Positions 37,747 through 45,922 of a DNA stretch of 64,000 nt are shown here, piece by piece (position 1 is the first letter of the stretch; each line of letters begins with the position of its first letter). Both the position numbers and the translations under genes were made by a program. Under the pieces are notes generated by a model, which had not been told where the DNA came from, searched no databases, and saw only the letters and a program-made list of their open reading frames with translations. Origin of the DNA: Robiginitomaculum sp. (GTDB lineage: Bacteria; Pseudomonadota; Alphaproteobacteria; Caulobacterales; Maricaulaceae); NCBI GenBank assembly GCA_021776515.1, contig JAJFFS010000016.1:248001-312000 (forward strand), read 5' to 3'.

Positions 37747-38520
37747 TCAGGAAAAATCAGGTTTTCGTTTTTGCGTAAACGCGGCATAGCCCTCAGCAAA
37801 ATCCTTGCCGGAAAAGCATTGTGCGAAAATTTCCCGGCTTTGTGCTTCAGCTGCCGGGTCAAATTCGCTTAAGCTGTTAATCATGCGCTTCATGGCCTGT
37901 TGCGTAAAGAGGGAGCGCCCGGCCATTTCTTGCGCGCGCCCAAGGGTATAGGCAATGATCTCATCAGCAGGAACGACTTGTTCAATGAGGCCCATGCGCT
38001 GTGCCTCATCCGCATCCATCAGGCGTGAGGAAAGGAGTATATCTTTTGCCCGCGCCGGACCAATGAGGGTTACGAGGCGGCGGGTATCGCCAAGCGGATA
38101 GATAAGGCCCAGCTTGGCCGGGGTTATACCAAAACGTGCAGTGCTGCCGGCAAAACGCATATCGCAACAAAGCGCCAACGCCATTCCCGCACCAATGCAC
38201 GGGCCTTCAATGCGGGCGATGACGGGTTTGGGGAAACTGGCTAATGTACCCAGTGCTACGGTCATTTCACCATGAAAGCGTACCGCCTCGTCCTCATTGT
38301 CTTTCAGTTTTCCCAGCTCACTTATGTCTGCCCCGGCGCTAAAGACGCCGCTTTGTCCGCCATGGATAACAAGAACCCGGATGCCGGGATCATTCGCGGC
38401 CTTGCCCAGCAGTGCCGGTATGTCTCGCCACATGGCGCGGGTGATGGCATTGCGGGCCGCCGGGCGGTTCAATACCAGTTCGCCAATGGCGCCATTTATT
38501 TCTAGGGTTATGTCAGCCAT
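37747..38520 (-). CDS. Crotonase-superfamily protein lacking both hydratase glutamates
   Basis: A 257-residue enoyl-CoA hydratase/isomerase family protein. The oxyanion-hole segments FSAGADISELG and GPCIGAGMALALCCD are clear, so it should bind acyl-CoA. At the two catalytic glutamate positions of classical hydratases it has alanine (GAGMALALCCD instead of [19 protein letters not shown] instead of FGQPEI). Water addition by the usual mechanism is therefore unlikely, and an isomerase, hydrolase or other crotonase activity is more probable. It overlaps yciI by 13 bases and belongs to the gcdH operon. Confidence 0.85.
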   Translation of the reverse strand: MADITLEINGAIGELVLNRPAARNAITRAMWRDIPALLGKAANDPGIRVLVIHGGQSGVFSAGADISELGKLKDNEDEAVRFHGEMTVALGTLASFPKPVIARIEGPCIGAGMALALCCDMRFAGSTARFGITPAKLGLIYPLGDTRRLVTLIGPARAKDILLSSRLMDADEAQRMGLIEQVVPADEIIAYTLGRAQEMAGRSLFTQQAMKRMINSLSEFDPAAEAQSREIFAQCFSGKDFAEGYAAFTQKRKPDFS

Positions 38521-38807
38521 GCACCCGTAACCGGTTGGAAATGACGAATTGTTACGGAGGCAAAGAGGCCATTTTTGGCGTAAGGGTCATCGTTTAACAG
38601 GGTTTGTACGGCATCTTCATTGTCGGCTTTCATCAGCAGCAGCGAGCCAATTACCGGGCCATCTTCATGATCACGCAAGGGGCCAGCCATCATGAAGGCA
38701 TCCTGGCAGGTTTCAATCCAGCGTAAATGCTCGGGGCGCAGGTGCGCACGTTTTTCTGTACTGTCCGGATGGTCCAGTGCAGTAACGACATAAATTAACT
38801 TACTCAA
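38508..38807 (-). CDS. YciI-family protein with a recently displaced start
   Basis: A 99-residue YciI (ferredoxin-like fold) protein. The RPEHLRWIETC and DDPYAKNGLFASVTIRHF segments carry the conserved His and Asp of the family, whose members are small enzymes or accessory proteins often found with catabolic genes. The start is TTG at 38807, the ATG of the ancestral gene having been altered at the junction with the inserted lipoprotein gene, whose TAA lies inside the first codons here. The first 15 codons are duplicated at 40075-40119. Translation probably depends on coupling to the lipoprotein gene. Confidence 0.82.
   Translation of the reverse strand: MSKLIYVVTALDHPDSTEKRAHLRPEHLRWIETCQDAFMMAGPLRDHEDGPVIGSLLLMKADNEDAVQTLLNDDPYAKNGLFASVTIRHFQPVTGAWLT
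38762..38806. repeat. 45-bp imperfect direct repeat, copy A
   Basis: Matches copy B (40075-40119) at 40 of 45 positions. It covers codons 1-15 of the intact yciI gene. Differences are two single substitutions and a TAA/CGG triplet. It marks the downstream edge of the lipoprotein cassette. Confidence 0.88.
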
Positions 38808-39915
38808 TTTTTTCTAATTTGAGTGCTATATCGCATGGCTTTGTATCGCTATTAGGACCAACAGCATAAGACATATGGCTAGAGTTATTTTCGTCTTGAT
38901 CTAATGATGGCTCTCCGTATTTGGGGGGGGTGCCAAGAGCAAAACAGACCGAATCAAAAGCTACAGACCAGGCATTTGTTTTCGGGTCTTGTTTAATGCC
39001 TCCAAATCTATATGCGCCTATATAGCGGAATGAAAATGTACGTGCATTTCGAAAGCGATGTGGAGTGTATGTTGTCTTAAACTTTTCAACAAATTTTCTA
39101 GTTTCTAATTCGCGATTCAGGTTTGGCATAACTTCAAGGTACGGTGAATAAAAATAATTTATTCCACGGACTAGGCTAGGTTTGTAATATTGAGGGTTTT
39201 GTATTCTCTCAGGAGAGACGTTGCTCCTACTATTATTAAATATAAGGGTGTTGAATTTGAAAGATTGATTATCTTCTTCTAGATCAAGAAGTAAATGCCC
39301 CCCCATATAAATAATAAACTTTCCTGAGTTTAACCGGGTTCCTGCCTCGACTAAATCTGATTTTATTTTTTGAATTAATCCTGCTTTTAAATCTTCTTGC
39401 TCAAACACATTAGCTGCGCGGTAGTCTCTTAATTCATTCATTATGTCAGGACGATACCACTTTCGGTTGTCATTGCCTTGATAGTTAGGCCCCTCATTAT
39501 ATCTTATTTGCCGGGGGACAAAATAAGTCGCATCATACGGGTTATACACCTTTTTTTCTTGTACTATTTTTGCCGCAATTTTACCTGCCTTGACTGAAAT
39601 GATATTTGTATCAAGTTGCCAAAAATTTCCTGCAACAAAATGGAATAATTCACCGTTTATCTGCCAGAAATTTATATTTTTAGAATAAGTGAATCCGGCA
39701 CTATGGTAACCACTACCAACAAAGCTTCTATGTTCCAGCTTTAAAACTTCGAAATTAACAGATTCACCGGTTATGGCGGCCGCTCGTGCTTCGCGTTGTA
39801 AATTTATATTCCTTATTTTTTCCTGATAGGAGGACGCGGCATCAGTTTGGTCACAGCTTGCTGTTATGATTGTAGCTATTGCCATGAATACTAAATTTCT
39901 GACATGTTGTTTCAT
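38800..39915 (-). CDS. AT-rich lipoprotein of unknown function
   Basis: A 371-residue protein I do not recognise. The ATG at 39915 gives a lipoprotein signal, MKQHVRNLVFMAIATIITASC, with lipobox ITASC. The mature part is rich in Asn, Tyr, Arg and Lys and has no visible catalytic motif. It reads as a globular, beta-rich extracytoplasmic protein (QINGELFHFVAGNFWQL, YMGGHLLLDLEEDNQSFKF, TFSFRYIGAYRFGG). Base composition is far more AT-rich than every neighbour. It lies inside the gcdH operon on the same strand, between gcdH and yciI, and is bordered by a 45-bp duplication of the yciI start. Acquisition by transfer is likely. Three cysteines beside the lipid-anchored one are near the C-terminus and elsewhere; no function is inferred. 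Confidence 0.72.
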   Translation of the reverse strand: MKQHVRNLVFMAIATIITASCDQTDAASSYQEKIRNINLQREARAAAITGESVNFEVLKLEHRSFVGSGYHSAGFTYSKNINFWQINGELFHFVAGNFWQLDTNIISVKAGKIAAKIVQEKKVYNPYDATYFVPRQIRYNEGPNYQGNDNRKWYRPDIMNELRDYRAANVFEQEDLKAGLIQKIKSDLVEAGTRLNSGKFIIYMGGHLLLDLEEDNQSFKFNTLIFNNSRSNVSPERIQNPQYYKPSLVRGINYFYSPYLEVMPNLNRELETRKFVEKFKTTYTPHRFRNARTFSFRYIGAYRFGGIKQDPKTNAWSVAFDSVCFALGTPPKYGEPSLDQDENNSSHMSYAVGPNSDTKPCDIALKLEKIE

Positions 39916-40028
39916 AGAGTTTCTCAAAAAATTAAAAAACAGATAGGGGCAATATATTCTGTGCGTCTGGGATGGCAATGGGTCTAAGAGTATCGGTAGA
40001 TCTGGTTTGAAATATAATTTTTGCTCTG

Positions 40029-40046
40029 AATATAAGGCCTTATATT
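40029..40046. promoter_or_regulatory. Perfect 18-bp palindrome upstream of the lipoprotein gene
   Basis: AATATAAGGCCTTATATT is perfectly self-complementary. It lies about 115 bases upstream of the lipoprotein ATG, inside the AT-rich inserted segment. A dimeric regulator site is the simplest reading; no regulator gene is carried by the cassette. Confidence 0.5.
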
Positions 40047-40051
40047 GTCAG

Positions 40052-40120
40052 TCAAAGATAATGAGAACCTTGTATGTCCGGGTGGTTCAGTGCAGTAACG
40101 ACATAAATCGGCTTACTCAT
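40052..40120 (-). pseudogene. 5' fragment of yciI
   Basis: A 22-codon remnant. It starts with ATG at 40120, overlapping the gcdH stop (TGATG), reads [15 protein letters not shown] like the intact YciI protein, then runs into unrelated sequence and stops at 40052. It preserves the ancestral gcdH-yciI translational coupling and contains direct repeat copy B. It is probably still translated as a short peptide. Confidence 0.8.
40075..40119. repeat. 45-bp imperfect direct repeat, copy B
   Basis: The second copy of the yciI 5' end, 40 of 45 bases identical to 38762-38806. With copy A it brackets about 1.27 kb that holds the lipoprotein gene and its upstream region. Confidence 0.88.
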
Positions 40121-41298
40121 CAGGAAAATGCCTGCAATCCCGTCTGTGCCCGCCCCAGAATTAGCGCATGCACATCGTGGGTGCCTTCATAGGTGTTGAC
40201 GGTTTCCAGATTGAGCATGTGGCGGATGACGTGATATTCGTCTGCTATGCCATTACCGCCATGAATATCTCGCGCCACGCGGGCAATATCCAGCGCCTTG
40301 CCACAATTATTGCGCTTCATCAGCGATATGGCTTCGGGGATAAATGCACCTTCGTCGATCAGGCGGCCAAGACGCAAAGCGCCTTGCAAGCCCAGGGTAA
40401 TCTCGGTTTGCATATCGGCGAGTTTTTTCTGTACCAATTGTGTGCCAGCAATGGGTTTGCCAAACACCACCCGGTCCAGCGCATAGTCACGCGCCGCGTG
40501 CCAACAAAACTCCGCTGCGCCCATAGCCCCCCAGGCAATGCCATAACGGGCTTTGTTCAGGCACGAAAACGGTCCGCGTAACCCTTTCACCTCAGGGAAC
40601 AGGTTTTCCTCGGGAACGAAGACGTCCTCCAGCACCACTTCGCCGGTAATAGACGCCCGCAGAGACATTTTACCTTCGATCTTGGGGGTGGAGAAACCGT
40701 CCATGCCGCGCTCGACCACAAAGCCCCGAATAACGCCGTCCAGCTTGGCCCAAACTACCGCCACATCGGCAATAGGGGCATTTGAAATCCACATTTTGGT
40801 GCCGTTCAGCTGATAGCCGCCATCAACCTTTTTGGCCATTGTGCGCATGGCACCGGGGTCCGAACCGCCATCAGGCTCGGTCAGGCCAAAGCAGCCGACC
40901 TTCTCGCCACTGGCCAGACCGGGCAGCCATTTGCGGCGTATGGCCTCGCTGCCAAATTCATAGATGGGGTACATAACAAGGGAGGATTGTACACTCATCA
41001 CCGAACGATACCCCGAATCCACTCGTTCAATCTCCCGGGCAATCAGCCCGTAAATAACGTGCGAGGTTTCCGCGCAACCGTATTCTTCTGGCAGGGTGGA
41101 ACCCAAAAACCCCATTGCGCCCATCTCGGTCATGATCTCGCGGTCAAAGCGTTCCTCACGATTGGCAGTTAAAATGCGCGGCATCAGTTTGTCTTGCGCG
41201 TAAGCCCGTGCTGCATCACGTACCATACGTTCATCTTCGTTTAGTTCCAGATCCAGCAAGAGCGGGTCTTGCCAGTCAAAGGTAAGGGGGTTGTTCAT
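40120..41298 (-). CDS. gcdH: Acyl-CoA dehydrogenase, glutaryl-CoA dehydrogenase type
   Basis: A 392-residue FAD flavoenzyme that decarboxylates glutaryl-CoA to crotonyl-CoA in lysine, tryptophan and glutarate breakdown. The N-terminus [35 protein letters not shown], the FAD segment [17 protein letters not shown] and the C-terminal [21 protein letters not shown], with catalytic base E371, all match GcdH. The first gene of the minus-strand operon with yciI, a crotonase, a GST and a CaiB-type CoA transferase. The 205 bases upstream are non-coding. Confidence 0.9.
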   Translation of the reverse strand: MNNPLTFDWQDPLLLDLELNEDERMVRDAARAYAQDKLMPRILTANREERFDREIMTEMGAMGFLGSTLPEEYGCAETSHVIYGLIAREIERVDSGYRSVMSVQSSLVMYPIYEFGSEAIRRKWLPGLASGEKVGCFGLTEPDGGSDPGAMRTMAKKVDGGYQLNGTKMWISNAPIADVAVVWAKLDGVIRGFVVERGMDGFSTPKIEGKMSLRASITGEVVLEDVFVPEENLFPEVKGLRGPFSCLNKARYGIAWGAMGAAEFCWHAARDYALDRVVFGKPIAGTQLVQKKLADMQTEITLGLQGALRLGRLIDEGAFIPEAISLMKRNNCGKALDIARVARDIHGGNGIADEYHVIRHMLNLETVNTYEGTHDVHALILGRAQTGLQAFS

Positions 41299-41503
41299 GG
41301 GTATCTGACCTAGGCTATTAATATGGGGCGAATAGATTTGAATCTATCCATATTGTGTTTTTCATTCACAATCCAGCGCCAGATATATCCAAGTTGTGCA
41401 ATCAGGTTAATTTCGCAATCAGGTTAATATTGATACGCCATGGAATTTTATGGAAAAATGTGCTTTTATGGGGTATGGATAGGCAGACACATCGATAACG
41501 AAT

Positions 41504-41938
41504 ATGAAAACCACCATATTTTGGGTTATGAGTATATTCACCCTGTTTTTCTGGGCCTATGGCGGTGTGGATATGTTTTTCACTCTCACGGGCAATGAGG
41601 CGTATTTGAAAGATTTTCCACCGCAAATGATTGTCTGGATACAGGAATTTCCGGTTTGGCGGAAAATGCTTTGGGGGTTTACGGTATTGCTTGGCACCCT
41701 TGGCGGTGTGATGCTGTTAATGAAGCGGGCGCAGGCACCAGCGCTTTTATGGGGCGCAACCATGGTGGCGCTTTTTGCTTTTGTAGGCCACGATATTCTG
41801 ATGGCTGAGGGTGTAAAAAATTATGGTCATGCAGGTATAATCACCGCGAGCGTGATGATAGCCTTGGGGTTTGTTATGGCCCTGCATGCCAGCATGGCCA
41901 TTGCGGCCAAAAGCAGGAACAGACAGGTTAAACGCTAA
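41504..41938 (+). CDS. Small four-helix membrane protein
   Basis: A 144-residue protein with four predicted transmembrane helices: about 5-28 ([21 protein letters not shown]), 57-73, 80-98 and 107-132. A loop between helices 1 and 2 has [16 protein letters not shown]. The layout resembles DoxX-like or related small membrane proteins, but no signature is decisive. It overlaps the 3' end of the convergent mutM gene by four bases. Confidence 0.7.
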   Translation: MKTTIFWVMSIFTLFFWAYGGVDMFFTLTGNEAYLKDFPPQMIVWIQEFPVWRKMLWGFTVLLGTLGGVMLLMKRAQAPALLWGATMVALFAFVGHDILMAEGVKNYGHAGIITASVMIALGFVMALHASMAIAAKSRNRQVKR

Positions 41939-42774
41939 CGCTGGCAGGTAGAGCAATAAAAGCTGGATCGCCCCGATTGCACAATGCGTTTGACCTTTCC
42001 GGTGCACTCATCTCGAAGGCAAGGCTCCCCTTCGCGTCCATAAACTGAAAAGCGATGTTGAAAATACCCAAGTGCGCCATCACTGGCGGCAAAGTCGCGT
42101 AATGTGGAACCACCCGCCGCAATCGCTTCACCGATGACATCACGCACACATATTGTGAGGCGTTCCAGGCGTTTCTGGCCGATTTTTCTGGCCGGTGTTT
42201 GCGGGCAGATACCGGCACGCCAAAGTGCCTCGCAAACATAGATGTTGCCAAGCCCGGCCACCACGCGCTGATCCAGCAATGTTGCTTTGACCGGTTGCGC
42301 CTTGCCGGTAAATTTTTCTGCCAGCCATTGCGAGGAAAATTCATTACCCATGGGTTCGGGGCCAAGCCCTGCCAGAAAACGATTTTCCTCCAGCGTGGCA
42401 CTGGGTGTGAGGTCCATAAAGCCAAACCGGCGAGGGTCATTATAGATAATGCGGTGGTGATTACTGAGGGTTAATTCCACATGGTCGTGCGCCGGGTTGG
42501 TGTCCGGGGCAGGGCCATCCGGGGGAATAATGCTGAACCGGCCCGACATGCCCAGATGGGCGATCAATGTTTCATCCGTTGAAAGGTCTATCAGTAAATA
42601 TTTGGCACGGCGGTGCAAGCGAAGTACCCGCACGCCTGTCAGCCGTTTGCAAAAGTGCGAGGGAAAGGCAAAGCGTAAATTGGGCCGGTTTATTATGGCA
42701 TCAACAATTTTCTCGCCTTCCATCACAGGGGCAAGACCGGTGCGTACGGTTTCAACTTCAGGAAGTTCAGGCAT
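41935..42774 (-). CDS. mutM: Formamidopyrimidine-DNA glycosylase
   Basis: Base-excision repair enzyme that removes 8-oxoguanine and formamidopyrimidines and cuts the abasic site. The catalytic N-terminal proline P2 and E3 are in [14 protein letters not shown]; the C-terminal zinc finger uses C-x4-C and CxxC (PCLRDEC and YCSTCQR), the alphaproteobacterial form. The helix-two-turn-helix region [16 protein letters not shown] is present. 279 residues, normal length. It is divergent from ubiE. Confidence 0.95.
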   Translation of the reverse strand: MPELPEVETVRTGLAPVMEGEKIVDAIINRPNLRFAFPSHFCKRLTGVRVLRLHRRAKYLLIDLSTDETLIAHLGMSGRFSIIPPDGPAPDTNPAHDHVELTLSNHHRIIYNDPRRFGFMDLTPSATLEENRFLAGLGPEPMGNEFSSQWLAEKFTGKAQPVKATLLDQRVVAGLGNIYVCEALWRAGICPQTPARKIGQKRLERLTICVRDVIGEAIAAGGSTLRDFAASDGALGYFQHRFSVYGREGEPCLRDECTGKVKRIVQSGRSSFYCSTCQR

Positions 42775-42824
42775 AATGTCTCACCCTATAGCGCAGCCTG
42801 TCGCGGGGCGCTATGGTTTGCCCC

Positions 42825-43598
42825 ATGAACAAGACCAACCATAAAGATGAAACTGCTTCTTTTGGCTATCGCACCGTAGGGCGCGATCAAAAGGCGGGCA
42901 TGGTGCGCGGTGTTTTTGACCGCGTTGCAGGCCGTTATGATCTGATGAATGATCTTATGTCCGGCGGCGTTCACCGGCTGTGGAAAGACATGGTGATCAA
43001 TCGCGCCAACCCGCAACCGGGCGAGATATTATTGGATATGGCGGGTGGTACGGGCGATCTGTCACGGCGTTTTGTCAAACGTGCCGAAGATGTGCGCGCA
43101 CGGCGTAATGGCAATCCGGCACGGGCGATTGTGTGCGATATAAATGCGCAAATGCTGATCGCGGGGGTTGAACGCGGCGATGCCAGTGGTCTTGGCTGGG
43201 TTTGCGGTGATGCCGAGCATATACCCTTGCCTGATGCCTGTGTGGATGTGGTGACGATCAGCTTTGGTATTCGCAATGTCACCAACAAGGTTCGGGCATT
43301 ATCCGAAATGCGCCGTGTCTTGCGCCCGGGCGGACGGTTTCTGTGCCTTGAATTTTCCAAACCGGTGAACAAGGCGCTGCAAGTACCTTATGATCTATGG
43401 TCGTTTCACGCCATTCCGCGTCTGGGGCAGCTGTTTGCCAATGACCGCGAGAGCTATCAGTATTTGGTTGAATCCATTCGTAAATTCCCCGATCAGACGC
43501 GCTTTGCCGCGATGATGGAGGAGGCTGGTTTTGCCAATGTTGATTATACAAATTTCTCTGGTGGCGTTGCCGCCATGCACACGGGATGGGCGGTCTGA
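42825..43598 (+). CDS. ubiE: Demethylmenaquinone/2-methoxy-6-polyprenyl-benzoquinol methyltransferase
   Basis: A C-methyltransferase of ubiquinone (and menaquinone) synthesis. 257 residues from the ATG at 42825; an ATG at 42813 is in frame. The UbiE signature [25 protein letters not shown], the SAM motif [15 protein letters not shown] and the second signature [26 protein letters not shown] are complete. It is followed by ubiB after three bases, a ubiquinone operon. Confidence 0.95.
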   Translation: MNKTNHKDETASFGYRTVGRDQKAGMVRGVFDRVAGRYDLMNDLMSGGVHRLWKDMVINRANPQPGEILLDMAGGTGDLSRRFVKRAEDVRARRNGNPARAIVCDINAQMLIAGVERGDASGLGWVCGDAEHIPLPDACVDVVTISFGIRNVTNKVRALSEMRRVLRPGGRFLCLEFSKPVNKALQVPYDLWSFHAIPRLGQLFANDRESYQYLVESIRKFPDQTRFAAMMEEAGFANVDYTNFSGGVAAMHTGWAV

Positions 43599-43601
43599 AT
43601 T

Positions 43602-45155
43602 ATGAGTTTCGGCACCTATTTTCGGCTCGCCCGCGCAGGGTTGGTTCTGGCCCGCCATGATGCCATTTTGCCTCGTGAGTATCAGGCCATTCTGCCCCTA
43701 CCTGCACGGCTGGTAGGTAAGTTGGCGCGATTATTGGCGCGCAAAGGCGAGGGTGGGCCTGGTGAGCGACTGGCCCGGGCGCTGGAACAGCTTGGTCCAA
43801 GCTATGTAAAGTTTGGCCAGTTTTTGGCCAGCAGGGGCGATATTCTTACCCCGGAAATTGCCGCTGGTTTAGCGGGCTTGCGCGATAAAATGCCGCCCTT
43901 TTCCATGGACGAGGCCCATGCAGCGCTGGCGGATGCTTTTGGTGAGCACAGCGAGACATTATTTGCCGGGCTAGAGCCCCCTGTTGCCGCAGCGTCGGTA
44001 GCGCAGGTTCATCCGCTAGTCCTTAAAGCTGGAGGCAAACTGGCGGTTAAAATCTTGCGCCCCGGCATTGAAGTACGCATTGCCAAAGATATTGATGCTA
44101 TGGCACTGGGCGCACGGCTAATGGAACGGTTTCTGCCTGCTTCGCGCCGCCTTGAACCGTGCCAGTTCGTGGATACATTGTCGCGCTCGCTGACCCTGGA
44201 AATGGATTTGCGCATGGAGGCGGCTGGTGCGTCCGAGCTATCGGAAACCATGGACGGGCAAAATGGCGTTATCATTCCGACTGTGAACTGGCCGCGTACC
44301 AAGGCCCGCGTCTTTACCATGCAATGGCTGGATGGCGCGGCGCTTAGTGATGAAGCCGCGTTGCAAAAAACGAGTGTGGACCGGGTGAAACTTGCCCAAA
44401 CTATAACGGCGAGCTTTTTGCAAAGCGCACTGGATCATGGTGTTTTTCACGCAGACATGCACGAGGGTAATCTGTTTGCATTGGAGGAAAGCCATCTTGG
44501 CATGGTGGACTTTGGCATACTTGGGCGTATTGGCTCGGCTGAGCGGCGTTATCTGGCTGAAATTCTCTATGGGTTTTTGCGTCGTGATTATCGCCGTGTG
44601 GCCGAAGTGCATTTTGAGGCCGGTTACGTACCGGGTGTGTACAAAGTTGATGATTTTTCCCAGGCCTTACGGGCGGTGGGCGAGCCAATTTTTGGTAAAA
44701 CCGCCAAAGATGTGTCCATGTCGCATTTATTGTTGCAGCTTTTCGATGTCACTGCCCAGTTCGATATGCACCTGCGCCCTGAACTGGTGTTGTTGCAAAA
44801 AACCATGGTGCAAGTTGAAGGCGTGGCCCGGATGCTGGATCCGGATCACGATCTGTGGGGTACGGCCACACCTGTGGTGGAACGCTGGATCGCCCGCGAA
44901 CTTGGCCCTGAAGGCATGATGAATGATGCCTATGATACCTTGCGTGAATTACACCGAGTGATGGGCGGTATACCCGCCGCCATAGAAAATGCGACCCATA
45001 TTATAAGCGATGCCCGCGTTAACGGTATAAAACTGAGCCAGCAAACCATAGCACAATTGGCTACCGCCAAAGCGCACCACACCCGGTGGGGCAGACGTGC
45101 GTTTGTTGTTCTGGCACTGGCGGCATGTGCTATGGTTTTGAAGCTGTGGCTTTAA
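43602..45155 (+). CDS. ubiB: UbiB-type atypical kinase for ubiquinone biosynthesis
   Basis: A 517-residue ADCK/UbiB protein, an atypical kinase/ATPase needed for ubiquinone synthesis. The KxGQ motif appears as VKFGQFLASRGDILTPE (about 67-83), the A-rich loop as AAASVAQVH, the catalytic strand KLAVKILRPG, and the metal site MVDFGILGRI. A C-terminal membrane anchor (AFVVLALAACAMVLKLWL) ends the protein. It is three bases downstream of ubiE. Confidence 0.95.
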   Translation: MSFGTYFRLARAGLVLARHDAILPREYQAILPLPARLVGKLARLLARKGEGGPGERLARALEQLGPSYVKFGQFLASRGDILTPEIAAGLAGLRDKMPPFSMDEAHAALADAFGEHSETLFAGLEPPVAAASVAQVHPLVLKAGGKLAVKILRPGIEVRIAKDIDAMALGARLMERFLPASRRLEPCQFVDTLSRSLTLEMDLRMEAAGASELSETMDGQNGVIIPTVNWPRTKARVFTMQWLDGAALSDEAALQKTSVDRVKLAQTITASFLQSALDHGVFHADMHEGNLFALEESHLGMVDFGILGRIGSAERRYLAEILYGFLRRDYRRVAEVHFEAGYVPGVYKVDDFSQALRAVGEPIFGKTAKDVSMSHLLLQLFDVTAQFDMHLRPELVLLQKTMVQVEGVARMLDPDHDLWGTATPVVERWIARELGPEGMMNDAYDTLRELHRVMGGIPAAIENATHIISDARVNGIKLSQQTIAQLATAKAHHTRWGRRAFVVLALAACAMVLKLWL

Positions 45156-45223
45156 CCGGCACTGATCTTGTTTCTGTTTTAATGCCCGCGTAGAGATGCA
45201 CCATAGTCGCGTGGGGAATCATT

Positions 45224-45880
45224 ATGGCAGACAATACCAACGATAACAGTATTGAAGGCGTTACCGTCGTTAATCACCCGCTGGTGCAACACAAACTTAG
45301 TTTGATGCGACGCAAGGAAAAAAGTACCGCGGAATTTCGCATACTTTTGGAAGAAACCGCGATGTTATTGGGCTATGAGGCGATGAAGGATTTGCCTACT
45401 GAGCTGCGTGAGATCAAGACACCAATTTGCGCCACCAAGGCACCGGTATTGTCTGGTAAAAAACTGTGCTTTGTTTCCATTTTGCGTGCTGGCGAGGGGT
45501 TGCTTGGTGCCATGTTGCATCTGGTGCCCTCGGCCCGGGTGGGTCATGTAGGGCTCTACCGTGATGAAGAAACCCTGCAGCCGGTAGAGTATCTGGTGAA
45601 AATGCCAAAAGACATGAACGAGCGTACCGTCATTGCGCTGGACCCCATGCTGGCTACTGGCAATTCTGCTATTGCCGCGATTGACCGGATAAAGGAAGCC
45701 GGTGCGCGTGATGTGCGCTTTGTCTGCCTGTTATCTGCACCGCCTGGCGTGGAAAATCTGCGCCGCGCTCATCCAGATGTGCCAATTATCACCGCCGCGA
45801 TAGACGAAAAACTTAACGAAAATGGCTTTATTGTGCCGGGTCTGGGCGATGCCGGTGACCGGCTGTTTGGCACCAAATAA
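45224..45880 (+). CDS. upp: Uracil phosphoribosyltransferase
   Basis: A 218-residue salvage enzyme that converts uracil and PRPP to [26 protein letters not shown] is the standard N-terminus, [17 protein letters not shown] follows, the PRPP loop is [15 protein letters not shown], and the C-terminus [15 protein letters not shown] binds uracil. A monocistronic unit by spacing. Confidence 0.95.
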   Translation: MADNTNDNSIEGVTVVNHPLVQHKLSLMRRKEKSTAEFRILLEETAMLLGYEAMKDLPTELREIKTPICATKAPVLSGKKLCFVSILRAGEGLLGAMLHLVPSARVGHVGLYRDEETLQPVEYLVKMPKDMNERTVIALDPMLATGNSAIAAIDRIKEAGARDVRFVCLLSAPPGVENLRRAHPDVPIITAAIDEKLNENGFIVPGLGDAGDRLFGTK

Positions 45881-45922
45881 ATATCAGGGGCAAAACCCGC
45901 ACCAAGATCTGAGCTTTTGTTC

